A stretch of 64,000 bases of DNA from Rostrohypoxylon terebratum (lineage: Eukaryota > Ascomycota > Sordariomycetes > Xylariales > Hypoxylaceae): contig MU385972.1 of assembly GCA_022497145.1 (NCBI GenBank), forward strand, positions 18,875 to 82,874, given 5' to 3'. This document shows, piece by piece, positions 36,467-46,331 of the stretch (within the stretch, counting starts at the first letter, position 1; each line of letters opens with the position of its first letter). The position numbers were made by a program, and so were the translations under genes. The notes beneath the pieces are model-generated. The model was not told the origin of the DNA and did not search any database. It saw only the letters and a list, made by a program, of their open reading frames with translations.

Positions 36467-39139
36467 ATGACTAAACCAATTGAGCTCACGCTCCTCAGTG
36501 AATCACGACTTGATCCCCGGCCACATAATGGCCTCCTCACCTATAATCCCAGTATCGAACTCTTCGCCGGCGCAGCTGGTCCTAAGACGCTCCAGATTTG
36601 GCGATCAAATAGCCAGGTTGTGACAAAGAGCAGTCAGCGCGGTGATCGAGACAGCGTCGAGGCTCTCTGCTGGAAAGCTGATGGTAAGTTATCCTTATCT
36701 AGTGAAGGTAGTGAAGGTAGTGAAGGAATAGCTCATAACTCTGACAAATACTAGGCCAATTCCTTGCCGTTGGATGGAGTGATGGAGTTGTTAGGTTGAT
36801 GGGGCTAGAGACAAATAAGGCCGTTCACCAGATGCCCATATGCGAGGCAGGCAAGTCTCGCATTACTTGTATCGGCTGGGGACGTAACAATTCTGGAAAA
36901 CGCCCAGACTCGGCCACTGCGGCTTCGTCTCTACCCCTAGAAGATGTTTTACCCACAGGACTTTTCCCCAGTGGCAAGAAGTCCATTGTGGACCTCCCTC
37001 GAGAACTTACTTTTCTCGAAGTCGAAACCGCCTTACCAAAGCTCAGTCCTTTACCTGCATCAGGGGGTTCAGGGTAAGGCATAATGCTATCCGTATCATA
37101 GCCACTCACTAATTGGTTATCAGTGACGACTCGTTCGTGTTTACTACAAGAGCGTCATTGGAATTTCTATTCCAACCCTTCTCTCCTCATGACAGCGATA
37201 AGGTTGATGTAATGATCGTCGGCACCGATGATGGGCAAATACATGTCAGCATATACGACTCGTTCATCATCGGAACATTTAACTACACCCTACCGCAACC
37301 CTCGGAGAGGGGTGTCTCCTTACAACTGTGCCATCACGCTTCCCATCCTAATCTATCAACACACATTCTAGTTTTCAGGCCTTCCAAGGACGACAAGGCA
37401 TCGACTATATATCTTATTCCTATGGATCTAACCTTCATACACTCCTCACCAGAGAATCTATCCCTACTAGCTTCTAAGACTACGACTCTACAGAAGCTCT
37501 TAAGATACGTTAAGCAGGTGCAAATGCACATGATACACGAGTGGCAATCAACTCGAGAGCTTCCGACGCGGTTCTTGAATAGCATTAATGAGACACTGCG
37601 GGAGTCAGAGAAGTATGGCGAAATGACGATCGGGCAAGCGCTATACCACTCAGTCGTAACAGGTCACACCTTTCCAGAAGTCAAAGAATGGTTAATTGAC
37701 CAGCTGGCAGAAAGGGTAAGCATATCCATATTTCGTCTACATCTTATCAAATTAACCCACCACAGGGACATAAACGATGGGATAAGGCTGTCGTATCAGG
37801 CCTTCAGGCACTTCGTAGTCTTGTTCATGAGAATTTTCTACCGGCACTCGAGCGCATCGGTATCATCCTTAGCCGTCTCCTCGGAATTGCGCGATTCCAT
37901 GAGTCGAAGGCTGAGACTGGCTTCACTAGTGCGCAAATTACCAGAGTCATGGATATCGTGTCATGCTTGATGCTGGTAGGCAACAAGATCCTGTTGATCG
38001 TCATGGAAGAGCTGGAACTATTCCAATCTTTCTCAATCTGGCTCCGTCACGAGATCGATAGGCTCGCATCTTCATCGGGGACAGATGACTTAACAGAGAA
38101 AGAGGCAACAATGGAACATGGAAAAATTCTAGCCTACATTCAACAATACATGTCTACGAGTCCCTTGCGGCATCACCTTAGTAACGTTTCCACAGAGAAC
38201 TCGGAGAAAGGCCGTCGGCAAGCAGAAGGTGGAAGTTCCCTATTAGAACTACTTAGCAAGCAGCTCAAGAAGCATGATACCGGACAGCCCGACGAAAGCG
38301 TATTCTCGCAGGTTGAGTTTCTATGTGGATACTTGGACGACAAGACAGATGCTATTTTCGAAGGTATCGCAGAGGCCGAAAAGCGGAGTGTGCGATTTGG
38401 CCAGCCAGCCGCATTCAAACTGGAGAATAAAATTTCCATGATCGATGTTTCTATGTCTGTCAGTTCTAATCATGTAAGATGCCAAACATGCGTTAATTGA
38501 CCCCGTTCTGATGCTAATTTGGATATTTCAGAGTGCGCCTCAGGCGGTGACATACACGGCGCTTACGACTGAGAAGAAAGAGCATACTGGTATGTACCGC
38601 TTATTCGTTGTGCAATACATGGTGAGAAAATACTAACTTTCTCCTAGTTTACATCTTCCGAACAAGTATGAGCGTGCTCAATGGGATCAGTGGGCCTGTC
38701 ACAACCTCCGTCTCCTGCATGCAGCTTGGCGACGGAAGAGTGCTTAATCTAAAATTTCTGTGCAACAACAGCCTGCTCGTCCTGTGGGCTCCTGAAGGTA
38801 ACTAACTACAAGCCACTCATCACTCATTCAATGCTTTACCTCTGCTAATGTCCGCTAGACCAAACCCCGCGTATCATCAGAATCCCCCATAAGTCCGACG
38901 AGTTGGGCTATCAACCATATAACTCCGGGGACAGCATAAACCCCCACGTTCTCAGCAACGACCAAGTCACCAGCGTGTTCACGAACTTGACGATACCCTG
39001 CGAGCCGAGTTTTGCGCCCGCGCTTATGGAGGTTAACGAGGCTTGCTCGGAACGCGGTCATATACCGCCGCGGGTCTGCTTGTTAGGGGGTGATTTGCAG
39101 ACGTATAAGGTCTTCGCGTTGCCGGAGGATGAGTTTTAG
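36467..39139 (+). CDS. APC4: Anaphase-promoting complex subunit 4
   Basis: Scaffold subunit of the APC/C ubiquitin ligase that triggers anaphase and mitotic exit. Seven exons: join(36467..36683, 36755..37073, 37124..37715, 37766..38473, 38532..38589, 38648..38797, 38859..39139), 774 residues with consistent phases. The N-terminal APC4 WD40 region includes LLTYNPSIELFAGAAG, ALCWKADGQFLAVGWSDGVV and CIGWGRN. The APC4 helical domain is restored by splicing at 37716-37765 (AERGHKRWDKAVVSGLQALR) and continues with VMDIVSCLMLVGNKILLIVM and SIWLRHEIDRLAS. Pieces read in the unspliced frames look like separate small proteins, but they are one gene. The C-terminal exon ends GGDLQTYKVFALPEDEF. Divergent family overall, so identity rests mainly on the WD40 and helical signatures. 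Confidence 0.9.
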
Positions 39140-39350
39140 GCTTTGTGGTGGTGCATACCTAAGGTATTTAGTAGTAGTTGAGGTAGATGATAAACTGTGA
39201 TCCTGACGCTGATGACCCTAAAGATGGGTACCTATTTCAGATTTCAGTGGCCCTAGTAATACTAGTGAGTAAGCGATTAGGGGGGTTGGCTGGGATTATT
39301 AGGGCTGTGGATTAGGCTGTTTGTTTGCTATGTTCCCCACTGTGCTTTAG
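39140..39350. other. Spacer APC4 / 5S gene
   Basis: APC4 3' flank; no other feature seen. Confidence 0.5.
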
Positions 39351-39358
39351 GTATATAA
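39351..39358 (+). promoter_or_regulatory. TATA box of the 5S rRNA gene
   Basis: The sequence gtatataa lies about 30 bases before the mature 5S start, the position where 5S genes of Neurospora carry an upstream TATA element as I recall it. This supports a functional RNA polymerase III unit. Confidence 0.7.
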
Positions 39359-39382
39359 GTCTGGTTAGTGGTCTCAACTATC

Positions 39383-39501
39383 ACATACGACCATAGGAGC
39401 TAGAGAACTCGGGGTCCCGTCCGCTCCCCCATAGATAAGCTAGCTACCGCCAGATTAGTAGTTGGGTCGGTGACGACCAGCGAATCCCTGGTGTTGTATG
39501 T
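39383..39501 (+). rRNA. 5S ribosomal RNA, dispersed single copy
   Basis: A 118-120 base unit running from acatacgacc to gttgtatg. It matches the fungal 5S pattern: acatacgaccatagg at the 5' end, tcccgtccgctc near position 33, tagtagttgggt near 74, and accagcgaatccc near 94. The end helix pairs catacgacc with gttgtatg. The stem at positions 16-21 (agctag) pairs with ctagct at about 58-63, where Neurospora as I remember it has gtgtgg and ccacac. The stem gtcg/cgac flanking ggtgac replaces gtgg/ccac. Both are compensatory changes that keep pairing, which argues for a working gene. A TATA box and a T-run terminator flank it. It lies alone between two protein genes, as in fungi with scattered 5S loci. 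Confidence 0.94.
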
Positions 39502-39508
39502 TTTTTTT
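39501..39508 (+). terminator. RNA polymerase III T-run terminator
   Basis: Eight T residues directly after the 5S sequence, followed by a second T-run a few bases on. Confidence 0.85.
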
Positions 39509-41068
39509 CTATTTTTTTTCTTCACTTTTCGTTGAAAATATCTTTTTTTACGCAGAGGCGTGGTGGTTTATAATAGTGCGGAGAATTCGTGGATTTTTGT
39601 GGCTGGGGGTAATGCAAGCCAGGTGTAATATTTACTTGCAACACTTATAAAAACCTTTTAATTGATCAAATCACCATTTTAAAACAATCATCTTTGCTTT
39701 TGTGGACTGTCTCGATTGAAATGGGATATCGGAGCGAGAATAGGTAAAAAATGCATTGTAGTTGCGAGTAAAAGGCGAGCAGTGCGCCGTCATGTCATTG
39801 ATAGGAAACCAGAACCTTAACCAAACACCATTTCAAATCACCCAGTAACGTACGCCAACGGAACCCCTGATTTAGTACAATATTTCAGGCTCTAACTTTA
39901 GGGGGGAGAGTGCGAAATATGCCAGCAGATACTTTCCCTTTGAACAATGCCCCCAGGCTCGAGAGGACTCATCCAGCACCATCTCGATTTTGGGCCTCCT
40001 AAACAGCTTCTAGACACAGAATGTGAAACTCACATCAAATTGATTGCAAGATCTCTTGATATCTATTCAATTGGGCTCTTCTACACTTGACAGTATTCAC
40101 ATTGAAGGATTTACAGGCCTTGACCGATCCTAGATCGCTGAAGCAAACCGTCCAAACTCCGAGTAGAGGCGTAAAGGCCATCGAGACTTAAGAACAGAAA
40201 GTCGTTAGAAAAAAGACTATCTGGAATACGAGAGGGCGAACTTTCCAGGAAGATCTTCTATCAAAAAAGGAGAACCAATTTCTGGGAGTGCCAGGAACAA
40301 GTGTTGGGGGAGTCCGGAGGCTGTTGCGGTTCTAACCCGCGAACTTTTGACAAAACAGTATCTGATGTGAGGCAGTTAAGCACTACTTATCGTCATGAGT
40401 TATCCATAATACGAAAGCTTTGACATTCCCTGGAGATGCCCTTGTTCGCATTTTCTTGAATTGCTTCTGCTTTAAGTAATACATATTACGACAGATTCAC
40501 ATCGGGTCTTCCCATCCTATTGTTTCATATTGGGCTGTTATGGAAACCGACATCTACCTTGAGTTGAAGGGCGCCCGAACGCTCTGGTGAGAATATCTGC
40601 CTCCCGTCTTGGAGTAGGGCTGGCTGAAAAGGTGGCACTGGATGGTGCTGGATGAATTTGGCGAAATGTCCCGTGAGAGTGTACGGTATTTCCCCGGAGA
40701 GGGTGTTTCCACTGGTTCAATGGAGTTGGATGAAGAAACGTGACGACGCAAAAACTAGCATACAAGCCATCTACATTCATGATTCTAGACCGAAGTCAGA
40801 GTTTTGGTATCCTCCAGCGACGAATAAAGAAAGCAAACATCTTACGCCTCGATAATCGCTCCTCTCATCGCTTGCAGGCCCTGGTCGTGTTAAGATAGGG
40901 GCTGCAGGATAGGGACTGGACTGGATTGGTGCTTGGATAGCCTATGTCTCTTCACCTTTATATTCGGCCCCGATATCGAGTTGAAATCGCGATTTTACGA
41001 TGACTCCTATCATCGAATGCTCTTATTTCCATCGTTTCCCCAGATATTTCCCAAACCCCTGCTCGTAC
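39509..41068. other. Gene-free stretch downstream of the 5S gene
   Basis: No intact gene. The minus strand at about 40565-40620 encodes a peptide ending ADILTRAFGRP, similar to the C-terminal motif of Ty1/copia polyproteins, but the flanking frames are broken and unrecognisable. Confidence 0.45.
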
Positions 41069-41113
41069 TGGTAGTTGAGGCTGTGGTGACCAACGAATCC
41101 TTGATGTTGTACG
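41069..41113 (+). pseudogene. Degenerate 3' half of a 5S rRNA gene
   Basis: The sequence from tggtagttg to tgttgtacg follows the 3' half of the 5S gene 1.6 kb upstream: tagttg, a changed and shortened middle, ggtgacca, cgaatcc, tgttgta. No 5' half, TATA box or T-run is found next to it. The match is short and imperfect, so chance similarity is not excluded. Confidence 0.55.
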
Positions 41114-41331
41114 CATGTCCTTTTGAACTAGACAACTAGATCCCCGGCTTAGCTTCCTTCGTATGCAAGTAGCTTCTTAATTCGTAATCGTCGATGGGGT
41201 AGAATAGGATAGGTGATGCTAGGTATTATGATAATGCCTGGATTATAAAATGTTAGGTATCTTCGCACATAGGAGTAGCTTTTTGGCTTTCAAACCGTCA
41301 CAGGTATAATTGTCCTACCTAAGCTCAGTTC

Positions 41332-41732
41332 ATGATGGCAACTGTTGAAGCACCGATGGTCACATACAAGGCCGATTGCCACTGCGGGAAAACGCGATTT
41401 ACAGTGGAATTACCTTATATTCGATCCTCCAAAGTTAATCGGTGCAACTGCTCGATCTGCACGAGAAACGGCTACCTTCTGGTGTACCCAAAGCGGGATG
41501 ACGTCAAATTCCAGTCGGGATGGGACGAGTTATCGTCATATCGCTTCGGCAACAGTCTCAAATCGCACAAGTTCTGTCCGAAATGCGGCACAAGCGTGCT
41601 GATCGACTTCTCGGAATCGGATCGTGCTATCGAAAGAGAAGTCGTCGTTGTCAACGTAGGTCATTAGATAACCCTAGACGATTTAGTTAGCACATGGATG
41701 CTGCCATTGGTCTCCAGATCAGAACCTTCTAA
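41332..41732 (+). CDS. GFA-family zinc protein, C-terminus truncated by a stop codon
   Basis: Member of the glutathione-dependent formaldehyde-activating (GFA/CENP-V) fold family, small zinc proteins of mostly unknown substrate. All cysteine clusters are present: CHCGKTRF, CNCSICTRNGYLLVYP and CPKCGTSVLIDF. Model: join(41332..41655, 41718..41732), about 112 residues with the first of two tandem ATGs; the intron gtaggt to ctccag gives VVVVN|IRTF and then TAA. Reading on in the same frame gives RIEEVFKDLTFRDVDGKNKL and GPPYQIAE followed by a stop at 41819, which looks like the family's normal tail. So the gene seems to have lost its last 28 residues to one nonsense codon at 41730-41732. If the intron is retained, the protein ends at 41667 (VGH). 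The zinc core would survive either way. Confidence 0.72.
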
Positions 41733-41819
41733 AGGATTGAGGAAGTCTTTAAAGACTTGACTTTTAGGGATGTGGACGGGAAGAATAAACTTGGACCGCC
41801 TTACCAGATTGCGGAATAG
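41733..41819 (+). pseudogene. Orphaned coding tail of the GFA gene
   Basis: In frame with exon 2 of the GFA gene after its TAA codon; 28 codons open to a tag at 41817-41819 and encode a family-like C-terminus with VDGKNKLGPPY. Confidence 0.6.
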
Positions 41820-42045
41820 GCGAAAGGGCGTTGGGTAAAGGGTAAAGGGTAGGGGTGATATGTTGTGGTTTCATCATTCATCATTCATTCTTCCGATCTC
41901 GAAGATGTAGAGTACCCTGAAACTACCTACTGTTCTAGCCTGCATAATACAAGCCCTTGATATGTCCCCTAGCGCATAGCTGCCTCTAGTCTAACGGATA
42001 GGTACCAACATACACCTCCTAACAGTACAATCTTGGTTGCCAAAT

Positions 42046-44152
42046 TTACAATTTCGCCCTTCCCGTCTTCGCCCACTCTCTGAGTACATTCTTCTGTATC
42101 TTCCCCGTGCTCGTCTTCGGCAATTCTAGGACGATCTCCACCTCCCTCGGGATCATGAATTTGCTGATCGAGCTATTCTCGCGACACCAACTGATCATGT
42201 CTTGGGGTATCAATGTCTTCCCTTCTTTGATGGTCAGATAGGCTTTGGGTCTCTCGCCCCAGTGGGAGTCCGGCACGGCGATGACACCAGCCTCTAGCAC
42301 GTCCGGGTGTTGCACTAGCATGCCCTCTAGTGCGACAGACGATATGTTTTCTCCTCCTAAATTATGTATTAGCATAATTCTCGTCCCGAATGAAACTCAA
42401 CTTATTAAGCAGAGGTTATGATGCAGAGACGTACCACTAATGATGATATCTTTAGCTCGGTCTTGAATCTTCACGCTTCCGTCGGGATGCCAGACGGCTA
42501 GGTCACCGCTATGCAAGGCACCACCTGCGAAAAGCTTTCTCGTCGCTTCGGCATCCTTGTAGTACCCTTTGATGCACATGTTGCCGAACATAACAATCTC
42601 GCCAATCTCTTTGCCGTCCTTGGCCACATCAACAAGAACCCCTTCCGGTTGATCCGTCTTGATTACGCGGATCGGCAGACTCGTTACGAAGCCGTGTCCT
42701 TGACGAGCCATGTTCGCATACTTCTCGGAATCAGGAAGTGAGTCCCAGTGTGGCAAGTAGTAGCCTTTAGTTATTGGGCCGTAAGTCTCGGTCAGGCCAT
42801 AAACATGTACGGGATGTAGATTGAGATTCGTCTAGAGGCGATCATTAGCGATGTTCCGGGATAACTGTATCAGGTTCATACCATTTGTTCGAAAAGATGA
42901 GCCGACGGGGGGCTCGCCGCCACGATAACCCGCACCCGATGTGGCAACTTTGCTGCTTCCTTCGAGTTACACAGGATAGTATTCACCGTGGGCGCTGCAC
43001 AGTAATGCGTGACACCTTCTTCCTTTAACATCTTCCAGATCAACGGGTAGTCGACTTTTCTGAGACAATAATGAGTGCCTCTTACGGCTGTTACCGCCCA
43101 GCTGCATTGTATGAGTAAGCCATCGATTCCTAAGTTGTGTCTCTTCGGGATATACTTACGGGTACGTCCAACCCACAGCATGAAACCTCCACAAATGTTA
43201 GCTCGAGAGTCATGGTCGCAAGGAAATGTCTTACATTGGTAGCGTCCACAGATACTTGCACCTCCCATTGTCAATGTTTAGCCCGCTTTCGATCACGTTA
43301 CCTAGTGTTGATAGGTATGAACCTCTGTTCGTAAAAACGCATCCTTTCGGTCTTGACGTAGTCCCGGATGTAAACGGAATGGCTATCATGTCATCTTCGT
43401 GAGTACTGTGAAGATGGAGGCCGTTCCATCCCTGGTTTCCTTGCGCTTGATCAAATTTCAGGCCTTCGAGAACCGCTTCGTCGAATGGTCCGGAAAGCTC
43501 CCCTTCGGTCGCATCCGTATCCTTGGTTCGTTAATGTAAGAAAACTCGAAAAAGGCCAAATTGAATAAACATTGGTACAATTACTTACTAGGTCAACGAT
43601 AAAAGGTACATTCGGATGACTTTTCTTGAAATCGTCGAGCAATGAGAGATATTCGTTATCAACAATGATAGAGTCAACATCAGCAAAATCGAATATGTAT
43701 GTGATGTCCTCGGGTTTCAGTCTAGATAATTGTGAGCGCTTCATCACCAGGGCAGCAGGGTTCAGGTGGCGGATGACGCACCGATAATTGGCAGGTACAA
43801 TCACTCCACCAGCGGCAACAATTCCGAATATTGATTCGAGGAATGCCGGCGTGTTAGTCGCTAAGATTCCGACTCGCTTGTAGCCATGTTTTAAGAGGTA
43901 GTAGGCCAATCCTCTCGCGCGATCGGCAAATTCGCAGTAGGGGCGTCTCAAAACCTTGCCATTGACGGTAATGTGATGTATAGCTAGGGCGTCTGGTTCA
44001 ATTGCGGCCGCTCTTTCGAGAAAATAGGTGGGAGATAATTGGTGAAGGTGGTGGCTGTGATCGAAACCGGTGGGCGATTTAGCTGCAGAGTTAGCCGTCC
44101 CAGAGCCTAAGTGGCTGAGGATGCCTCTCAATCGCGAGGTCGATCCGGTCAT
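42046..44152 (-). CDS. AMP-dependent acyl-CoA synthetase/ligase with PTS1-like end
   Basis: Adenylate-forming enzyme that activates a carboxylic acid and transfers it to CoA. Six exons: complement(join(42046..42356, 42435..42831, 42882..43101, 43160..43186, 43235..43521, 43589..44152)), 601 residues. Motifs: the P-loop FTSGTTSRPKGC (Ser where Gly is usual before the Arg), VYGLTETYGP, the DRAKDIIISGGENISS hinge region, and PKTSTGKIQK with the catalytic lysine. The 27-base exon (MFHAVGWTYP) is needed to keep the core. The last three residues are AKL, a variant of the SKL peroxisomal signal, so a peroxisomal role is likely. Closest in style to medium-chain or aromatic acid CoA ligases; substrate unknown. 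First of three consecutive minus-strand accessory genes. Confidence 0.9.
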
Positions 44153-44920
44153 TTTTACGCGTAAGTACGGATGTGTTTTGTATCATATATCGGAGATGGT
44201 TTCCGATGAACACCTGAAAAAAGAAAGGAATGTAGACGGATGAATAAAGGTCGTCACGAACATAGAAGGATGAATAAATATCGGTGGACGAGATCCGTAG
44301 ATGAAGACCGATCGGTCCCTGCCAATGCAAGGGAATGCTTGAGAGCTGAAATCCCGAGGTACTTGGAATGAAGGATATCCACCGTTTTTGATTGGCCATT
44401 GACTGCGCTCTGACTACGCCACCAACCACACACTATGCCATTCTATGCGCATCGGACTTAATAGTGTGGACATTAGCTGGATCGTGAATGTGAATAGGAA
44501 CGCGAATGGAGCTACGGAATAGACAAAATAGGGGGTAAGGGTAAGGTGTAAGGTGTACTAACCTTGGAAGTACGAAATAAATTCACCATCCAAATGGATG
44601 GCGGGAGAGACATCCATTGCGGGGCGGAGGCGCTAACTTACCCCATATATCTTCCCCGCTGCCCCGGTCCTTGCTAAACCTTAAACCCCGGTTACTAATT
44701 TCTCACCCTCCGTACGTACGAAGTACGTAGTCGTAGTTGCCGGATAAGCGAGGTTGGCAACCGTGGACCGGGCACCTATCCGAGTTTTCCAAGGTTATCT
44801 CTACTTGTCAAACCTTCTAAGATTCCTTCTTTGATCAATGTTCTTTTTTTTGCTACCTAATCTCATTCAATCTCATTTAGCGCCTAGATTCCTAGCCAAA
44901 TTCTTCCACATTCACAAATC
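44153..44920. other. Spacer acyl-CoA ligase / methyltransferase
   Basis: Upstream region of the ligase gene and 3' flank of the methyltransferase; no gene seen. Confidence 0.5.
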
Positions 44921-45793
44921 TTACGCTTTCTGGGCTACAACAATCCAAGCAGACATCTCCAATGTTCCCGTCTTCTTCTCTTCCTCGCTCAGCTGCTTGC
45001 GTATCTCGTCATCCCATCGGCCGATCTCCTCAGCGCTCCATCCTTCCCAAAGCTTCGTCGTCCACATAGGCGATTTCAATGTCTCCACAACTCCTTCACC
45101 AGACCCGCACTCCCAATTGGGGCTGTATTCAGAAGTCTTGATCTGATTGCCAGGAAACCCGCCGCCTTCCATGACGTTCTGGAGTTTCTCCTTGCTCAGC
45201 CACTCCGGCGGCATGTACATCGGCTTCAACCCGCTATTCGGTTTAATCGTATCGACGACACTCTGAAGCACCTCCACCGCTCGTCGGGTCTTCCATGTAG
45301 TGATCACGGCATGGCCACCGGGCTTGAGCACCCGGTACATTTCCGCCGCGCCGGCCACCGGATCGTTGAGGGTAAAAATTCCCAAATTCATGACTACGGC
45401 GTCAAACTCCGCATCCTTGAATCGGCTAAGGTCCTGGGAATCTTGGACGAACGCGTCCGCAGTAACCCAATTGAACGAGGCTTTGTTTGCCTGGAAGCTA
45501 TCGATCATGGCGGGGACGTAGTCGATGCCGGTTACTCGCGGCGGTGGCGAGATCGGTAACTCGGGAACCGAAGCATTCTCCGGGCAAGGCGATAATAGGA
45601 GCTTGGTCACGATACCTGGTCCCGATGCGGAGTCTAGGATATGACTTGAGGAAGTGTAACTCGACAGGGGTAAGAGGGATAGTGCGGCGGCGGCTAGGCG
45701 CGAGCTCGTGCTGCCCACGTACTTCTCATACTCCGAAGCATTTTGCTGGAAAAAAGACTTGATTGCAGCCTTGTCGGATAATATGCTCGTCAT
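44921..45793 (-). CDS. SAM-dependent class I methyltransferase
   Basis: Single-exon gene of 290 residues starting MTSILSDKAAIKSFFQQNA. SAM-binding motif I is HILDSASGPGIVTKLLL; next come FDAVVMNLGIFTLNDPVAG and the post-motif VLKPGGHAVITTW, placing it in the ubiE/Methyltransf_11 type that acts on small molecules. Substrate unknown. An in-frame ATG at 45907 would add 38 residues, but that part comes from a gatgatgg-type simple repeat (VVIIITAIIAITSS) and is probably untranslated leader. Lies 768 bases downstream of the ligase start and 538 bases from the MFS stop, same strand as both. Function in a common pathway with them is inference. Confidence 0.82.
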   Translation of the reverse strand: MTSILSDKAAIKSFFQQNASEYEKYVGSTSSRLAAAALSLLPLSSYTSSSHILDSASGPGIVTKLLLSPCPENASVPELPISPPPRVTGIDYVPAMIDSFQANKASFNWVTADAFVQDSQDLSRFKDAEFDAVVMNLGIFTLNDPVAGAAEMYRVLKPGGHAVITTWKTRRAVEVLQSVVDTIKPNSGLKPMYMPPEWLSKEKLQNVMEGGGFPGNQIKTSEYSPNWECGSGEGVVETLKSPMWTTKLWEGWSAEEIGRWDDEIRKQLSEEEKKTGTLEMSAWIVVAQKA

Positions 45794-46331
45794 GTTGGTA
45801 AGTGAATGTTTTCGATTCTGCGGGAGAGACTTGTGGGTCCAATAATGTGGACTTGGTGTAACTGAGCTAGTGATGGCGATGATGGCGGTGATGATGATAA
45901 CGACCACGTTTTAGTCGTGGAATACGCCCTTTAAATAATAGACACCACGGCAGTTTGAGCAACATTTCATACGATTTACACGAAGTCATTTGTCTGTAAA
46001 TGGAGATTTCATACGATTTCGGGAACATAATACATCGTGACGAGTCTCCGAAAAGTATCCGAAATCCTTACCGAAACATGGCATGACGTATTAAGCACAG
46101 GAGTAGTTCAAAAGGAGACATTATAACACGCCTTAGATGCTTAAATTCCTGCCGAACCTCCCCTATACAAAATAGTCGCCGTTAATTGTTAAGTCCCACC
46201 ACTACACAGTACAAATTAATGAGACTATTTCCTTATATATCCAAGATCCTTGTTCCGGCTCAGCGAAACAACTATTCCCCGATAATCTATTCTGTTCATT
46301 TTCTCTTACTTTGTTGGAGACTTATCATGAA
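45794..46331. other. Spacer methyltransferase / MFS transporter
   Basis: Begins with a GATGATGG-rich simple repeat (about 45868-45900); otherwise AT-rich with nothing recognisable. Confidence 0.5.

Noticed and set aside
43267..43316. A GT...AG pair inside exon 2 of the acyl-CoA ligase
   Set aside because: The frame is continuous and encodes the expected GSYLSTLGNVIESG segment, so no intron is needed.
45794..45907. Upstream in-frame extension of the methyltransferase
   Set aside because: Hydrophobic residues come from a gatgatgg simple repeat; the MTSILSDKAA start fits the fold better.
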